In this document: one piece after another, positions 16,038 to 27,009 of the stretch
How positions within the stretch are numbered: the first letter of the stretch is position 1
Layout: the number at the start of each line of letters is the position of its first letter
The notes under the pieces: model-generated
What the model was told of the DNA's origin: nothing
The model's database searches: none
Seen by the model: only the letters and a program-made list of their open reading frames with translations
From: Vibrio intestinalis
GTDB lineage: Bacteria > Pseudomonadota > Gammaproteobacteria > Enterobacterales > Vibrionaceae
Direction of reading: 5' to 3'
NCBI RefSeq assembly: GCF_025195085.2
Contig: NZ_JANAVY020000003.1
Location: 186,001 to 250,000 of the forward strand
DNA length: 64,000 nucleotides
Translations under genes and position numbers: made by a program

Positions 16038-19000
16038 TTATGCTTCGTTTTGCTTCACTTTCGCGTGCAGCTCTTGCACTGAAGTAACTGATGCACATGC
16101 GTCTGCAGTGTGAGACATACACGTTGCGAACGCTGCGTTTAGCGTTGTGGTGTAGTTCACTTTCTCTGCTAGTGCGCCGCGACGTAGAACTTTCGAATCT
16201 TCAATCGCTTGGCGGCCAGCAGCCGTGTTCACAATGTAGGTGTATTCGTTGTTCTTGATGCGGTCAAGAATGTGTGGACGACCTTCGTGTACTTTGTTCA
16301 CTAGACGAGGGTTAATACCCGCTTCACCTAGGATAACCGCAGTACCGTGCGTTGCATCTAGTTGGTAACCAAGCTTAGTTAGCTTAGACGCTAGGTCAAC
16401 AACACGCTGCTTATCACCTTCGCGTACAGACAGTAGTGCGCGGCCACCTTCTGGGTAAACCTTGCCACAACCTAGCTCTGCTTTTGCGTAAGCTTCAGCG
16501 AATGTTGCACCAACACCCATCACCTCACCTGTTGAACGCATTTCTGGGCCTAACAGTGGGTCAACACCAGGGAACTTGTTGAACGGAAGAACCACTTCTT
16601 TCACTGAGTAGTAAGGAGGAATAATCTCTTTGGTAAAGCCTTGTGACTCTAGAGATTGACCCGCCATTACACGCGCAGCGATTTTCGCTAGTGGTGCGCC
16701 TGTCGCTTTCGATACAAATGGAACTGTACGCGCAGCACGTGGGTTAACTTCGATTAGGTAAACCTTGTTGTCTTTAACCGCAAACTGCGTGTTCATTAGA
16801 CCGCGTACACCCAGTTCGAATGCTAGCTTTTCAACTTGCTCACGCATTACGTCTTGGATTTCCTGGCTTAGCGTGTAAGCAGGCAGAGAACATGCTGAGT
16901 CACCTGAGTGAACACCCGCTTGCTCGATATGCTCCATGATACCGCCAATCACTACGCGCTCACCATCGCAGATTGCATCGATATCGACTTCTACTGCGTC
17001 ATCTAGGAAGCTATCTAGAAGCACTGGAGATTCGTTCGATACGCTTACTGCTTCGTTGAAGTAGCGACGTAGGTCTTGCTCGTCGTATACGATTTCCATC
17101 GCACGACCACCCAGTACGTATGATGGGCGAACAACTAGAGGGAAGCCGATTTCGCGAGATTTCTCTACCGCTTGGTCAAGTGTCGTTACTGTCGCGTTTT
17201 CTGGTTGTAGAAGACCTAGGCGGTCAACAGCAACTTGGAAACGCTCACGGTCTTCTGCACGGTCGATTGCATCAGGGCTAGTACCAATGATTGGCACGCC
17301 AGCCGCTTCAAGTGCGCGAGCCAGTTTCAGTGGCGTTTGACCACCGTACTGAACGATAACGCCTTTTGGCTTCTCAACACGTACGATTGAAAGTACGTCT
17401 TCCAGAGTTACTGGTTCAAAGTACAGACGGTCTGATGTGTCGTAGTCAGTAGAAACTGTCTCAGGGTTACAGTTAACCATGATAGTTTCAAAGCCATCTT
17501 CACGTAGTGCTAGTGATGCGTGTACACAACAGTAGTCAAACTCGATACCTTGACCGATACGGTTTGGACCACCGCCAAGAACCATGATCTTGTCTTTGTC
17601 TGTAGGCTGCGCTTCACATTCTTCATCGTAAGATGAGTACATGTAAGCCGTATCAGAAGAGAACTCAGCCGCACACGTATCAACACGCTTGTACACTGGG
17701 TGAATATCGTATTGGTCGCGTAGACGACGAATTTCGCTTTCAGACACACCTAGCAGTGTAGATAGACGCGCGTCAGAGAAGCCCTTACGCTTCATCTTGC
17801 GAAGAACATCTTGAGTAAGACCAGCGAAACCGCCTGCTTTTACTTCGTTCTCTAGGTTAACCAGTTCTTCAATTTGAACTAGGAACCAACGGTCGATTTG
17901 CGTTAGGTTAAATACACCATCAACTGACATACCTGCACGGAATGCATCTGCGATGTACCAAATACGCTCTGCGCCAGCTTCTTTAAGTTCGTGACGAATC
18001 TTAGTTAGTGCGTCAGGCGCATCTAGGTCAACCATTTCATCAAAGCCGTTCACGCCAACTTCTAGGCCGCGAAGTGCTTTTTGTAGTGATTCTTGTTGGT
18101 TACGACCAATCGCCATTACCTCACCAACAGATTTCATCTGCGTGGTTAGACGGTCGTTTGCACCAGCAAATTTCTCGAAGTTAAAGCGAGGAATCTTAGT
18201 CACTACGTAGTCGATTGTTGGTTCGAATGATGCTGGAGTTGCACCACCTGTGATGTCGTTTTGTAGCTCATCTAGAGTGAAGCCAACTGCCAGTTTCGCA
18301 GCAATCTTAGCGATTGGGAAACCTGTTGCTTTAGATGCTAGAGCAGAAGAACGAGATACACGTGGGTTCATCTCGATGATAACCATACGGCCATCTTTCG
18401 GGTTGATACCAAACTGTACGTTTGAGCCGCCCGTTTCTACGCCGATTTCACGCAGTACCGCTAGCGATGCATTACGCATCAGCTGGTATTCTTTGTCTGT
18501 TAGCGTTTGAGCTGGTGCAACTGTAATTGAGTCACCGGTGTGGATACCCATTGGGTCGAAGTTTTCAATCGCACATACGATGATACAATTGTCCGCTTTG
18601 TCGCGAACCACTTCCATCTCGTACTCTTTCCAACCGATAAGTGATTCATCGATTAGAAGTTCGTTAGTTGGCGAAAGGTCTAGACCGCGACGACAAATCT
18701 CTTCGAACTCTTCTTTGTTATAAGCGATACCACCACCAGTACCACCCATAGTGAACGATGGACGAATGATACATGGGAAGCCAACCATATCGAGAACTTT
18801 GTATGCCTCTTCCATGGTTTTTGCAGTATCTGCACGTGGACACTCAAGGCCGATAGACTTCATCGCTTTATCGAAGCGAGAACGGTCTTCTGCTTTATCG
18901 ATAGCGTCTGCTGTCGCACCAATCATCTCAACGCCGAACTCTTCAAGCACGCCGTGCTTTTCAAGGTCTAGAGCACAGTTAAGCGCGGTTTGACCACCCA

Positions 19001-19268
19001 TTGTCGGTAGTACCGCATCTGGGCGCTCTTTTTCAATAATCTTGCGCACAACTTCCCATTGGATTGGCTCGATGTAAGTTGCATCAGCCATCTCTGGGTC
19101 AGTCATGATTGTCGCTGGGTTTGAGTTCACAAGGATAACTCGGTAACCCTCTTCACGCAGTGCTTTACATGCTTGTGCACCAGAGTAGTCAAACTCACAT
19201 GCCTGACCGATAACAATCGGACCAGCACCAAGAATTAGAATACTTTGAATGTCAGTACGTTTTGGCAT
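16038..19268 (-). CDS. carB: Carbamoyl-phosphate synthase large subunit
   Basis: CarB makes carbamoyl phosphate from ammonia (delivered by CarA), bicarbonate and two ATP, feeding pyrimidine and arginine synthesis. The 1076-residue protein has the duplicated ATP-grasp architecture: first half with [17 protein letters not shown] at residue 14 and the ATP loop near residue 170 ([10 protein letters not shown]), second half with [17 protein letters not shown] near residue 562, and a C-terminal MGS-like allosteric domain (from about residue 940) with GTAVIL. It follows carA by 16 bp. Length and order match the E. coli gene. Confidence 0.98.
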   Translation of the reverse strand: MPKRTDIQSILILGAGPIVIGQACEFDYSGAQACKALREEGYRVILVNSNPATIMTDPEMADATYIEPIQWEVVRKIIEKERPDAVLPTMGGQTALNCALDLEKHGVLEEFGVEMIGATADAIDKAEDRSRFDKAMKSIGLECPRADTAKTMEEAYKVLDMVGFPCIIRPSFTMGGTGGGIAYNKEEFEEICRRGLDLSPTNELLIDESLIGWKEYEMEVVRDKADNCIIVCAIENFDPMGIHTGDSITVAPAQTLTDKEYQLMRNASLAVLREIGVETGGSNVQFGINPKDGRMVIIEMNPRVSRSSALASKATGFPIAKIAAKLAVGFTLDELQNDITGGATPASFEPTIDYVVTKIPRFNFEKFAGANDRLTTQMKSVGEVMAIGRNQQESLQKALRGLEVGVNGFDEMVDLDAPDALTKIRHELKEAGAERIWYIADAFRAGMSVDGVFNLTQIDRWFLVQIEELVNLENEVKAGGFAGLTQDVLRKMKRKGFSDARLSTLLGVSESEIRRLRDQYDIHPVYKRVDTCAAEFSSDTAYMYSSYDEECEAQPTDKDKIMVLGGGPNRIGQGIEFDYCCVHASLALREDGFETIMVNCNPETVSTDYDTSDRLYFEPVTLEDVLSIVRVEKPKGVIVQYGGQTPLKLARALEAAGVPIIGTSPDAIDRAEDRERFQVAVDRLGLLQPENATVTTLDQAVEKSREIGFPLVVRPSYVLGGRAMEIVYDEQDLRRYFNEAVSVSNESPVLLDSFLDDAVEVDIDAICDGERVVIGGIMEHIEQAGVHSGDSACSLPAYTLSQEIQDVMREQVEKLAFELGVRGLMNTQFAVKDNKVYLIEVNPRAARTVPFVSKATGAPLAKIAARVMAGQSLESQGFTKEIIPPYYSVKEVVLPFNKFPGVDPLLGPEMRSTGEVMGVGATFAEAYAKAELGCGKVYPEGGRALLSVREGDKQRVVDLASKLTKLGYQLDATHGTAVILGEAGINPRLVNKVHEGRPHILDRIKNNEYTYIVNTAAGRQAIEDSKVLRRGALAEKVNYTTTLNAAFATCMSHTADACASVTSVQELHAKVKQNEA

Positions 19269-19284
19269 TATCTACTACTCCGAA

Positions 19285-20424
19285 TTAAGCGCTGTGTTGT
19301 TTAATTAGTTCGATAAAGTGGTCAAATAGCGGTGCCGCGTCGTGTGGACCTGGGCTTGCTTCTGGGTGACCTTGGAAGCTGAATGCTGGCTTATCTGTAC
19401 GGTGGATACCTTGTAGAGAGCCATCAAACAGTGATACGTGAGTTGCACGTAGATTTTCTGGTAGTGTCTTCTCATCCGCAGCAAAGCCGTGGTTTTGTGA
19501 AGTAATCATCACTACGTTGCGGTCTAGGTCTTTTACAGGGTGGTTTGCACCGTGGTGACCAAACTTCATTTTCACCGTTTGCGCGCCAGATGCTAGAGCC
19601 AGAATTTGGTGACCTAGACAGATACCAAAGATTGGTAGACCTTTTTCAAGGAATACTTTGGTCGCTTCAATTGCGTAAGTACACGGTTCTGGATCACCAG
19701 GGCCGTTTGATAAGAACACGCCATCTGGGTTAAGTGCTAGCACTTCTTCTGCTGAAGTTTCAGCAGGAACAACTGTTAGGCGGCAGCCTCGGTCAACAAG
19801 CATACGCAAGATGTTGCGTTTTGCACCGAAGTCGTAGGCAACGACGTGATACGGCAATTCGCTGTCTGCTTGCGCTTCAGGAAGTCCACCCTCAAGCGTC
19901 CACGAACCTTGTTTCCATTGATACGTCTCTTTTGTTGTAACTTCTTTCGCAAGATCCATACCTTTCAAGCCAGGGAATTCTTTCGCTTTAGCCAGTGCTA
20001 ACGCTTCGTCTAAGTTGTTGCCTGCAACGATACAACCGTTTTGTGCGCCTTTTTCGCGCAAAATACGAGTTAGTTTACGAGTATCGATGTCTGCAATGCC
20101 GACGATGTTTTGCGACTTGAGGTAATCAGAAAGGGATTGTTCATTACGGAAGTTAGAAGCGATAAGAGGGAGATCGCGAATCACAAGGCCTTGTGCATGA
20201 ATTGAAGAAGATTCTTCGTCTTCGGAATTGGTTCCGGTATTGCCAATGTGAGGATAAGTAAGAGTAACGATTTGCTGTGAATAGGAAGGATCAGTAAGGA
20301 TTTCTTGGTACCCCGTCATCGAGGTATTGAAAACGACTTCACCAACGGATGAACCATCTGCGCCAATGGAAACACCGCGGAACACTGTCCCATCTTCTAG
20401 GACTAACAGTGCTAATTTACTCAA
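19285..20424 (-). CDS. carA: Carbamoyl-phosphate synthase small (glutaminase) subunit
   Basis: CarA hydrolyses glutamine and channels ammonia to CarB. I place the start at a TTG (20424): it begins (M)[16 protein letters not shown], has a strong GGAGG site 5 nt away, and gives 379 residues, whereas the longer frame adds 32 unrelated residues. E. coli carA also starts with TTG. Class I glutamine amidotransferase motifs are clear: the nucleophile in [10 protein letters not shown] (near residue 270) and [10 protein letters not shown] near residue 353 with the catalytic His-Glu. A promoter and ArgR-like boxes lie upstream. Confidence 0.96.
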   Translation of the reverse strand: MSKLALLVLEDGTVFRGVSIGADGSSVGEVVFNTSMTGYQEILTDPSYSQQIVTLTYPHIGNTGTNSEDEESSSIHAQGLVIRDLPLIASNFRNEQSLSDYLKSQNIVGIADIDTRKLTRILREKGAQNGCIVAGNNLDEALALAKAKEFPGLKGMDLAKEVTTKETYQWKQGSWTLEGGLPEAQADSELPYHVVAYDFGAKRNILRMLVDRGCRLTVVPAETSAEEVLALNPDGVFLSNGPGDPEPCTYAIEATKVFLEKGLPIFGICLGHQILALASGAQTVKMKFGHHGANHPVKDLDRNVVMITSQNHGFAADEKTLPENLRATHVSLFDGSLQGIHRTDKPAFSFQGHPEASPGPHDAAPLFDHFIELIKQHSA

Positions 20425-20432
20425 GACAACCT

Positions 20433-20471
20433 CCAGAATAAAAATGCATAAATAATAATTTAATTTGCAAC
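20433..20471 (-). promoter_or_regulatory. Two ArgR-like boxes over the carA leader
   Basis: Two 18-bp boxes with 3 bp between them, the usual ArgR spacing. Box A (20433-20450, minus TATGCATTTTTATTCTGG) matches about 8 of 10 informative ARG-box positions; box B (20454-20471, GTTGCAAATTAAATTATT) about 6. Box A ends close to the GGAGG ribosome site. By analogy with E. coli they would control an arginine-regulated second promoter. Confidence 0.5.
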
Positions 20472-20529
20472 TTTGCCTTCCATTTCGCCATAAAAAAGCG
20501 TTTTTGGTATATTTAGACAAATTGGCGGT

Positions 20530-20558
20530 ATTTTAATTAGGCTTGTGACATGTGTCAA
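20530..20558 (-). promoter_or_regulatory. carA promoter with a palindrome over the -35
   Basis: On the minus strand, TTGACA (20553-20558), a 17-bp spacer and TAAAAT (20530-20535) form a near-consensus sigma-70 promoter starting about 100 bp ahead of carA. The inverted repeat TGACA-TG-TGTCA (20547-20558) covers the -35. The rest of the gap, 20559-20868, is T-rich on the coding strand and holds no gene I can support. Confidence 0.65.
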
Positions 20559-20868
20559 CAAACATTAGAAAATAAACTGAATTTATAGAGATTAAATTAA
20601 AAAAGCACATCAGAAAGGCCAAAAACACAACTTTACACAGTTCAAAAACTCCAATTGAAGATAATTTAATTAAATCCAATCAATATCGACACCAATTACA
20701 TGCCATTTTTATGAACAACAAAAAGCAAACGTTCAGCAAGCGCAGAAGATTGTTATTTTTGACCACTTAAAAACAAAAACAAGCAAAACACCAAACAAAC
20801 ACCCATTAAAAACAACTAAAGTCACGCATAAGTGCGGGATTATTATCTAACCCATATTTGACAGATAC

Positions 20869-20893
20869 AAAAAGCGCCAGCCTTGGCTGACGC
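20869..20893 (-). terminator. Intrinsic terminator of dapB
   Basis: GCGTCAGCC and GGCTGGCGC pair over 9 bp with one G-U pair, followed on the minus strand by TTTTTG, 12 bp past the dapB stop. Confidence 0.8.
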
Positions 20894-20904
20894 ATAAATA
20901 TGTA

Positions 20905-21729
<825 letters not shown>

Positions 21730-21739
21730 TTATTTACTG

Positions 21740-21768
21740 TCATAAGTGAATGATCTTCACTCAGTCAA
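21740..21768 (-). promoter_or_regulatory. dapB promoter with operator-like palindrome
   Basis: On the minus strand, TTGACT (21763-21768), 17 bp and TTATGA (21740-21745) make a plausible promoter 26 bp ahead of the ATG. The spacer contains the perfect inverted repeat AGTGAA-N5-TTCACT (21745-21761), a likely protein-binding site of unknown owner. Confidence 0.5.
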
Positions 21769-21841
21769 AAAGATCTTATGCCTCTAAGTTACCAATAAAC
21801 CGTTGTTGAGGCTAGCATTTTGAGACATAGATCAACATTAT

Positions 21842-22240
21842 TTACGCAAACTGCTGGATCACACGCTCTAGAATTGGCACGTTCGCTTCTGGGAATTGAT
21901 AACCCGAAAGCTGTTCGATCTTTACCCACTCTCCTTGCTGGCCTTCACGCCCATAGGGCTTACCATCAAATGCGGTTACCGAGATAAAATCGAATTTGAG
22001 CGATTTATCCGGGTAATCATATTCGAGATGTTCAAACAGTGATTGTTCCGTCACCGTAATACCAATTTCTTCATTGAGTTCACGAATCATCGCCTGCTCA
22101 ATACTCTCACCTGCTTCTACTTTACCGCCAGGAAACTCCCAAAAGCCGCCTTTGTGCTTATCATCCGGACGCTTGGTAATAAAAATCTCAGACTTATCTT
22201 GGTTAAAGATAATCGCAGCTACGATATGAATACGTTTCAT
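21842..22240 (-). CDS. mutT: 8-oxo-dGTP diphosphatase MutT
   Basis: MutT removes 8-oxo-dGTP from the nucleotide pool, preventing A:T to C:G mutations. The 132-residue Nudix protein has the full Nudix box, GGKVEAGES through RELNEEIG (about residues 37-59), and the FWEFPGG substrate motif just before it. Start MKRIHIVAAIIF at 22240; an in-frame GTG one codon upstream is less likely. It lies behind secA on the same strand, the usual secA-mutT order, but a terminator and a palindromic element separate them. Confidence 0.95.
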   Translation of the reverse strand: MKRIHIVAAIIFNQDKSEIFITKRPDDKHKGGFWEFPGGKVEAGESIEQAMIRELNEEIGITVTEQSLFEHLEYDYPDKSLKFDFISVTAFDGKPYGREGQQGEWVKIEQLSGYQFPEANVPILERVIQQFA

Positions 22241-22271
22241 CACTCTCTTTCCCTATCGCTTTTATATAGTT

Positions 22272-22296
22272 AAAAAAAGAGCCGCCTAAGCGACTC
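22272..22296 (-). terminator. Intrinsic terminator between secA and mutT
   Basis: GAGTCGC and GCGGCTC pair (one G-U) around TTAG, followed on the minus strand by seven T residues. Confidence 0.8.
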
Positions 22297-22327
22297 TTCA
22301 TATTCTCAATTGTAATTTGAGGCTAAG

Positions 22328-22409
22328 TTGTAATGGTTGAGAACAAGGAGGCGACGCGGAATTTACTAGTGTAAATGAGCATTGCCGACACAGTTATCAG
22401 CCTTTACAA
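22328..22409. repeat. 82-bp palindromic element behind secA
   Basis: The ends are imperfect inverted repeats: the left end, TTGTAATGGTTGAGAAC, and the reverse complement of the right end, TTGTAAAGGCTGATAAC, agree at 14 of 17 positions. The centre is a perfect ATTTAC-TAGT-GTAAAT hairpin (22360-22375). The element lies between the secA stop (22417) and the terminator. It has the form of a non-coding dispersed palindromic repeat; no second copy was seen in this window. Confidence 0.6.
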
Positions 22410-22416
22410 CGACGCA

Positions 22417-25143
22417 TCAGTCAATTTTGCCGTGACACTGCTTATATTTTTTTCCACTACCACATGGACATGGCTCATTACGGCCAACTTTACGCTCTTC
22501 ACGCACTACCGTTTGTGGACCTTGTGGTTGCTCTTCGCCATCAGCTAGCTGATTTTCTGCAGATGCATGTTGTGCTTGTGCACGACGAGCCGCTTCTTCT
22601 GCTTGTGCACGGCGCTGTGCTTCCATACGCTCAACTTCTTCTTGCTGCTGAACACGAACACGTGAAAGTAGCATGATAACGTCAGATTTCAGTGCTTCTA
22701 GTAGACCTTCAAACAATTCAAACGACTCACGTTTGTACTCTTGTTTCGGGTTCTTCTGAGCGTAGCCACGTAGGTGGATACCTTGACGCAAATGATCCAT
22801 CGCTGCTAGGTGCTCTTTCCAAAGCGTATCTAGCGTTTGCAGCATTACTGATTTCTCGAAGTTACGTAGCACTTGCTCACCTACGATATCTTCTTTCTCT
22901 TTGTAAACTGCGATGGCTGTTTCAAGGATCTTCTCACGCAGTGCTTCTTCATATAGCTTGTCATCTTCTTCAAGCCATTGCTTCACTGGTGCATCTAAAT
23001 CGAAATCGTTTTTCAGGCGATCTTGTAGACCTTCTACGTCCCACATTTCTTCTAGAGATTGTGGTGGGATGTACTCATCTACCAATGCGTTGATTACGTC
23101 AGCACGGTTTTGCTCGATCATTTCACTGATGTCTTCAGCAACCATTAACTCATCACGCAATTCGTAAACGACTTTACGTTGATCGTTAGCTACGTCATCG
23201 TACTCAAGCAGCTGTTTACGGATATCGAAGTTACGACCTTCCACTTTACGCTGTGCTTTTTCAATTGAACGAGACAACATCTTCGACTCAATCGCTTCAC
23301 CTTCATCCATACCACTTTGGATAATGCTTGCCATACGGTCAGAAGTGAAAATACGCAGTAGTGAATCTTCCATTGATAGGTAGAAGCGTGAAGAACCTGC
23401 ATCACCTTGACGACCAGAACGACCACGTAGCTGGTTATCGATACGACGTGATTCGTGACGCTCAGTACCAATAATATGTAGGCCACCCGCTTCTAGAACT
23501 TGGTCATGAACCACTTTCCATTCTGCTTTGATCTGATCAATCTGTGCTTGAGATGGGTCATTCAGTTTTTCAACCTGAGCTTGCCAACTACCACCTAACA
23601 CGATATCGGTACCACGACCGGCCATGTTAGTTGCGATAGTCACTGCACCTGGTGTACCCGCTTCCGCAACAATTTCCGCTTCTTTTTCGTGGAACTTGGC
23701 GTTAAGTACGTTGTGCTTAATCTTAGCTTTCTTCAGTGCGTTTGATAGTAGCTCTGATTTTTCAATCGATACAGTACCAACCAATGAAGGCTGACCCTTT
23801 GCTACGCGCTCTTTGATATCTTCAATGATTGCATCAAATTTTTCAGCTTCAGTACGGTAGACAACATCCGCCATATCATCACGAATCATCGGTTTGTTCG
23901 TTGGGATAACAACCGTTTCTAGACCGTAAATAGATTGGAATTCGAATGCTTCTGTATCCGCAGTACCTGTCATACCAGACAGTTTTTCGTAAAGACGGAA
24001 GAAGTTCTGGAAAGTAATCGATGCCAGTGTTTGGTTTTCGTTTTGGATCTTAACGCCTTCTTTCGCTTCAACCGCTTGGTGAAGACCTTCAGACCAACGA
24101 CGACCCGGCATTGTACGGCCAGTATGCTCATCAACGATGACAACTTCACCTTCTTCATTAACGATGTAATCAACGTTAATTTCAAACAGAACGTGAGCAC
24201 GAAGCGCTGCGTTTACATGGTGCAGTAGGCTAATGTTCGTTGGAGAGTAAAGTGTGTCACCCTCTTCCATTAGGCCATTCTTAACCATCAGTTCTTCAAC
24301 AAACTCTTGGCCTGTTTCAGTTAGGTAAACTTGCTTAGATTTCTCATCAACTGTGTAGTGACCGTCACCGCGGTACTCTTCAGAGTCTTCTTGTTCTTGC
24401 TTCTCTAGATGAGGAATCAATGTATTGATACGAACATAAAGCTCTGAACTATCTTCTGCAGGACCAGAGATGATAAGTGGCGTACGCGCTTCATCGATTA
24501 AGATTGAGTCAACTTCATCGACTACAGCAAAGAAACGAGCGCGTTGAACGCGGTCTTCTTCACGGAAAGCCATGTTGTCACGTAGATAATCGAAGCCAAA
24601 TTCGTTGTTGGTGCCGTATAGAATATCTGCTTGGTAAGCATCTTTCTTAGCTTGAGGAGGCATGTTTGGTACGTTAACACCAACCGTCATACCTAGGAAT
24701 TCGAATAGTGGGCGGTTTGTTTCCGCGTCACGAGAAGCAAGGTAGTCGTTCACCGTTACGATGTGAACACCTTTACCTGGAAGTGCGTTCAGGTATGCAG
24801 GCAACGTTGCTGTTAGCGTTTTACCTTCACCAGTACGCATCTCTGCAATTTGGCCTGCGTTTAGAACCATACCACCAATAAGCTGAACGTCAAAGTGACG
24901 CATACCGTACACACGTTTTGATGCTTCACGTACAGTTGCAAATGCTTCTGGTAGGAGTTTATCTAGTGTTTCACCCTGCTCTAGGCGCTGACGGAATTCC
25001 ACCGTTTTTGCTTTCAACTCTTCATCTGAAAGCGCTTCAAACGTTGGTTCGTAATTATTAATTTCTTTTACAATTTTTCTAAGGCGACGCAAAGTACGAT
25101 CGTTGCGACTGCCAATTACCTTTGTCAGTAGCTTAGTTATCAT
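22417..25143 (-). CDS. secA: Preprotein translocase ATPase SecA
   Basis: SecA is the cytosolic motor that drives unfolded preproteins through SecYEG. The 908-residue protein has the usual order: Walker [18 protein letters not shown] near residue 102, Walker [17 protein letters not shown] near residue 207, preprotein cross-linking and helicase-like NBD2 ([13 protein letters not shown] near 510), helical scaffold, and a C-terminal linker rich in Ala/Gln/Glu ending in the zinc motif [14 protein letters not shown] (SecB-binding). No secM-like arrest gene is seen upstream; dciA is divergent instead. Confidence 0.99.
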   Translation of the reverse strand: MITKLLTKVIGSRNDRTLRRLRKIVKEINNYEPTFEALSDEELKAKTVEFRQRLEQGETLDKLLPEAFATVREASKRVYGMRHFDVQLIGGMVLNAGQIAEMRTGEGKTLTATLPAYLNALPGKGVHIVTVNDYLASRDAETNRPLFEFLGMTVGVNVPNMPPQAKKDAYQADILYGTNNEFGFDYLRDNMAFREEDRVQRARFFAVVDEVDSILIDEARTPLIISGPAEDSSELYVRINTLIPHLEKQEQEDSEEYRGDGHYTVDEKSKQVYLTETGQEFVEELMVKNGLMEEGDTLYSPTNISLLHHVNAALRAHVLFEINVDYIVNEEGEVVIVDEHTGRTMPGRRWSEGLHQAVEAKEGVKIQNENQTLASITFQNFFRLYEKLSGMTGTADTEAFEFQSIYGLETVVIPTNKPMIRDDMADVVYRTEAEKFDAIIEDIKERVAKGQPSLVGTVSIEKSELLSNALKKAKIKHNVLNAKFHEKEAEIVAEAGTPGAVTIATNMAGRGTDIVLGGSWQAQVEKLNDPSQAQIDQIKAEWKVVHDQVLEAGGLHIIGTERHESRRIDNQLRGRSGRQGDAGSSRFYLSMEDSLLRIFTSDRMASIIQSGMDEGEAIESKMLSRSIEKAQRKVEGRNFDIRKQLLEYDDVANDQRKVVYELRDELMVAEDISEMIEQNRADVINALVDEYIPPQSLEEMWDVEGLQDRLKNDFDLDAPVKQWLEEDDKLYEEALREKILETAIAVYKEKEDIVGEQVLRNFEKSVMLQTLDTLWKEHLAAMDHLRQGIHLRGYAQKNPKQEYKRESFELFEGLLEALKSDVIMLLSRVRVQQQEEVERMEAQRRAQAEEAARRAQAQHASAENQLADGEEQPQGPQTVVREERKVGRNEPCPCGSGKKYKQCHGKID

Positions 25144-25465
25144 TTTATATGAATCTCTCTATCATTCGATCGGGCACGATCAATTCTTAATGCCTTCAGT
25201 CTCTATCAGTTTTGAACTAAGAATACTGAGATAAATCATTTATCCCAAGATATTGTGGTGAGAACTTAGATTTTCAAGGCTGTAGCTAGTTTAAGTGGCA
25301 AATAGTTTAAGGAATTTTATCACTAACGACCAATCTATAAGTGATTTGTTTGAAGCACTTGTGATTTTTCGTCATTGATTGGCGTAAGTTTATCCGTATT
25401 TGCCTCTATCACTTAGTAACGGCATTGACTAAAATAGGGCTAAGCATTCAATACTAGGCACAATT
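25144..25465. promoter_or_regulatory. Divergent secA-dciA intergenic region
   Basis: A 322-bp gap that must carry promoters for both genes. On the plus strand TTGACT (near 25425) could be a -35 for dciA, but no strong -10 follows at standard spacing. No leader peptide or secM-like frame was found. Nothing else is recognisable. Confidence 0.35.
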
Positions 25466-25921
25466 ATGAGAGATCATCGCCCCACTTTGGGCAACGATAT
25501 CATCGCCGAATCCCATTTTTCAAAGCTGCAGCAACACGCTCAAGAAATCATGACGATCAATAAGATCTTAAAAGAGATCTTACCTAAGTCAGCGGTCAAC
25601 CATTGCCGTGCGGCAAACGTTCGTGATGGTCAATTAGTACTCGAAGTCGCCAGTGCAGCGATCAAAATGACGCTCAATTATGATCGATTGAATATTCTCA
25701 ACCAACTGAGATCCAACGGATTTGCAGGGCTGATTGCTATCGACGTACAGATCAATCCTGAGTTGTACAAAGTAAAAACCAACCCTCGACAAGCCGAAGC
25801 TAAAAAGCGCGACCCTATTTCAGAGACGGCAGCGGATTATTTAAAGATGATTGCGTCAGGTGCATCACCAAAAGTGAAAGCGCGTTTGGAAAGCCTAGCG
25901 AAACTGGCGAATAAAGAATAG
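25466..25921 (+). CDS. dciA: DUF721 protein DciA, replicative helicase loader-type
   Basis: DciA is the DnaB helicase operator found in bacteria lacking DnaC/DnaI loaders, and was studied in V. cholerae. The 151-residue protein has the N-terminal DUF721 (KH-like) domain, residues about 20-105, with the CRAANVRDGQLVLEV strand region and NQLRSNG, followed by a Lys-rich, likely flexible C-terminal part (from KTNPRQAEAKKR). Divergent from secA, as in related vibrios. Single-gene unit ended by the shared terminator at 25949-25980. Confidence 0.88.
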   Translation: MRDHRPTLGNDIIAESHFSKLQQHAQEIMTINKILKEILPKSAVNHCRAANVRDGQLVLEVASAAIKMTLNYDRLNILNQLRSNGFAGLIAIDVQINPELYKVKTNPRQAEAKKRDPISETAADYLKMIASGASPKVKARLESLAKLANKE

Positions 25922-25948
25922 TTTTTCAGTATCAGCAAAATTCAGACA

Positions 25949-25980
25949 TAAAAAAACCAGACGTTAAGTCTGGTTTTTTT
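25949..25980. terminator. Bidirectional terminator (dciA / lpxC)
   Basis: AAAAAACCAGAC pairs with GTCTGGTTTTTTT around GTTAA; both flanks give U-tracts. Confidence 0.92.
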
Positions 25981-25995
25981 GATTCTATTCGATAC

Positions 25996-26913
25996 TTAAG
26001 CCATCACGAGACTGGGATCGGCAAACGCCACCGGAGACGTTTCTTCTTCTTCGAACGTAACCCATTCCCATGCTTCTTGGTCAGCAAGTACTGCGCGAAG
26101 AAGCTGGTTGTTTAGTCCATGGCCAGATTTGTATGCTCGGAATTCACCGATAATTGGGTGACCACACATGTACAAGTCACCAATTGCATCTAGTACTTTA
26201 TGAGTTACGAATTCATTATCAAAACGAAGGCCTTCTTCGTTAAGGATTCGGTAATCATCCAGTACGATTGCACAGTCAAAGCTACCACCTAAACATAGGT
26301 TTTGAGACTGAAGATACTCGATGTCGCGCATGAAGCCAAAGGTACGAGCACGAGAGATCTCTTTTACAAAACCTTGCGAAGAGAAATCAAACAGCATGCG
26401 TTGCTCATCTGATTCGATCGCTGGGTGACTGAAGTCAATTTCAAAGTCCATACGGAAACCGTTAAATGGTACAAATTCTGCCCATTTATCTTCGTCTTCA
26501 AAACGAACAGGTTTCTTAATACGGATAAAACGTTTCGCTGCGTTTTGCTCTTCGATACCTGCTTGTTGTAGCAAGTAAACGAATGGGCTTGCACTGCCAT
26601 CCATGATTGGAATTTCAGGTGCATCAACTTCAACGATTACGTTGTCGATACCCATACCTGCTAGAGCTGCATTTAAGTGCTCTACAGTTGAAATTCTGAC
26701 ACCTTGGTCGTTAACCAACGCAGTACAAAGCATTGTATCGCGCACTGATTCAGGATCCGCCGGAAAGTCGACAGGTGGATTTAGGTCAGTACGACGGTAA
26801 ATAACACCTGTATTTGCGGCAGCTGGGCGAAGAGTCAAAGTTACTTTACGACCAGAGTGTAGGCCTACACCCGTCGTTTTCACTATTTCTTTCAGAGTAC
26901 GTTGTCTGATCAT
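25996..26913 (-). CDS. lpxC: UDP-3-O-acyl-N-acetylglucosamine deacetylase
   Basis: LpxC is the zinc enzyme of the first committed step of lipid A synthesis. The 305-residue protein shows [12 protein letters not shown] near residue 14, the zinc His in [15 protein letters not shown] (near residue 79), DGSASPFV near residue 107, and [21 protein letters not shown] (near residue 238) with further zinc ligands and catalytic residues. It closes the dcw cluster, 96 bp after ftsZ with a strong hairpin in the gap. The C-terminus is short and Ala/Val-rich, which in E. coli governs FtsH turnover. Confidence 0.98.
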   Translation of the reverse strand: MIRQRTLKEIVKTTGVGLHSGRKVTLTLRPAAANTGVIYRRTDLNPPVDFPADPESVRDTMLCTALVNDQGVRISTVEHLNAALAGMGIDNVIVEVDAPEIPIMDGSASPFVYLLQQAGIEEQNAAKRFIRIKKPVRFEDEDKWAEFVPFNGFRMDFEIDFSHPAIESDEQRMLFDFSSQGFVKEISRARTFGFMRDIEYLQSQNLCLGGSFDCAIVLDDYRILNEEGLRFDNEFVTHKVLDAIGDLYMCGHPIIGEFRAYKSGHGLNNQLLRAVLADQEAWEWVTFEEEETSPVAFADPSLVMA

Positions 26914-26944
26914 CTACTTGCCTCAGTATTAGTGCTACAAATCA

Positions 26945-26966
26945 CGGTCGATGACTTCATCGGCCG
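26945..26966 (-). other. Strong hairpin between ftsZ and lpxC
   Basis: Arms 26945-26954 and 26957-26966 form a 10-bp stem with one G-U pair in the minus-strand RNA. The bases after it (TGATTTGTAG) are not a good U-tract, so read-through into lpxC is expected. Confidence 0.55.
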
Positions 26967-27009
26967 CGAATCGTACCACATTTTAGAACCATGTCAAATT
27001 TTGACGCAA

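Noticed and set aside
20723..20738. PurR-like box (GCAAACGTT) upstream of carA
   Set aside because: Only the left half matches; it lies about 200 bp ahead of the likely promoter. Kept as a weak hint only.
22464..24228. Long plus-strand frames opposite secA
   Set aside because: They are shadows of the secA reading frame; similar opposite-strand frames across carB, carA, ftsZ, murC and parC were dismissed for the same reason.
25144..25465. SecM- or VemP-like arrest peptide ahead of secA
   Set aside because: No frame with a signal peptide and arrest-like C-terminus is present in the gap; dciA is divergent.
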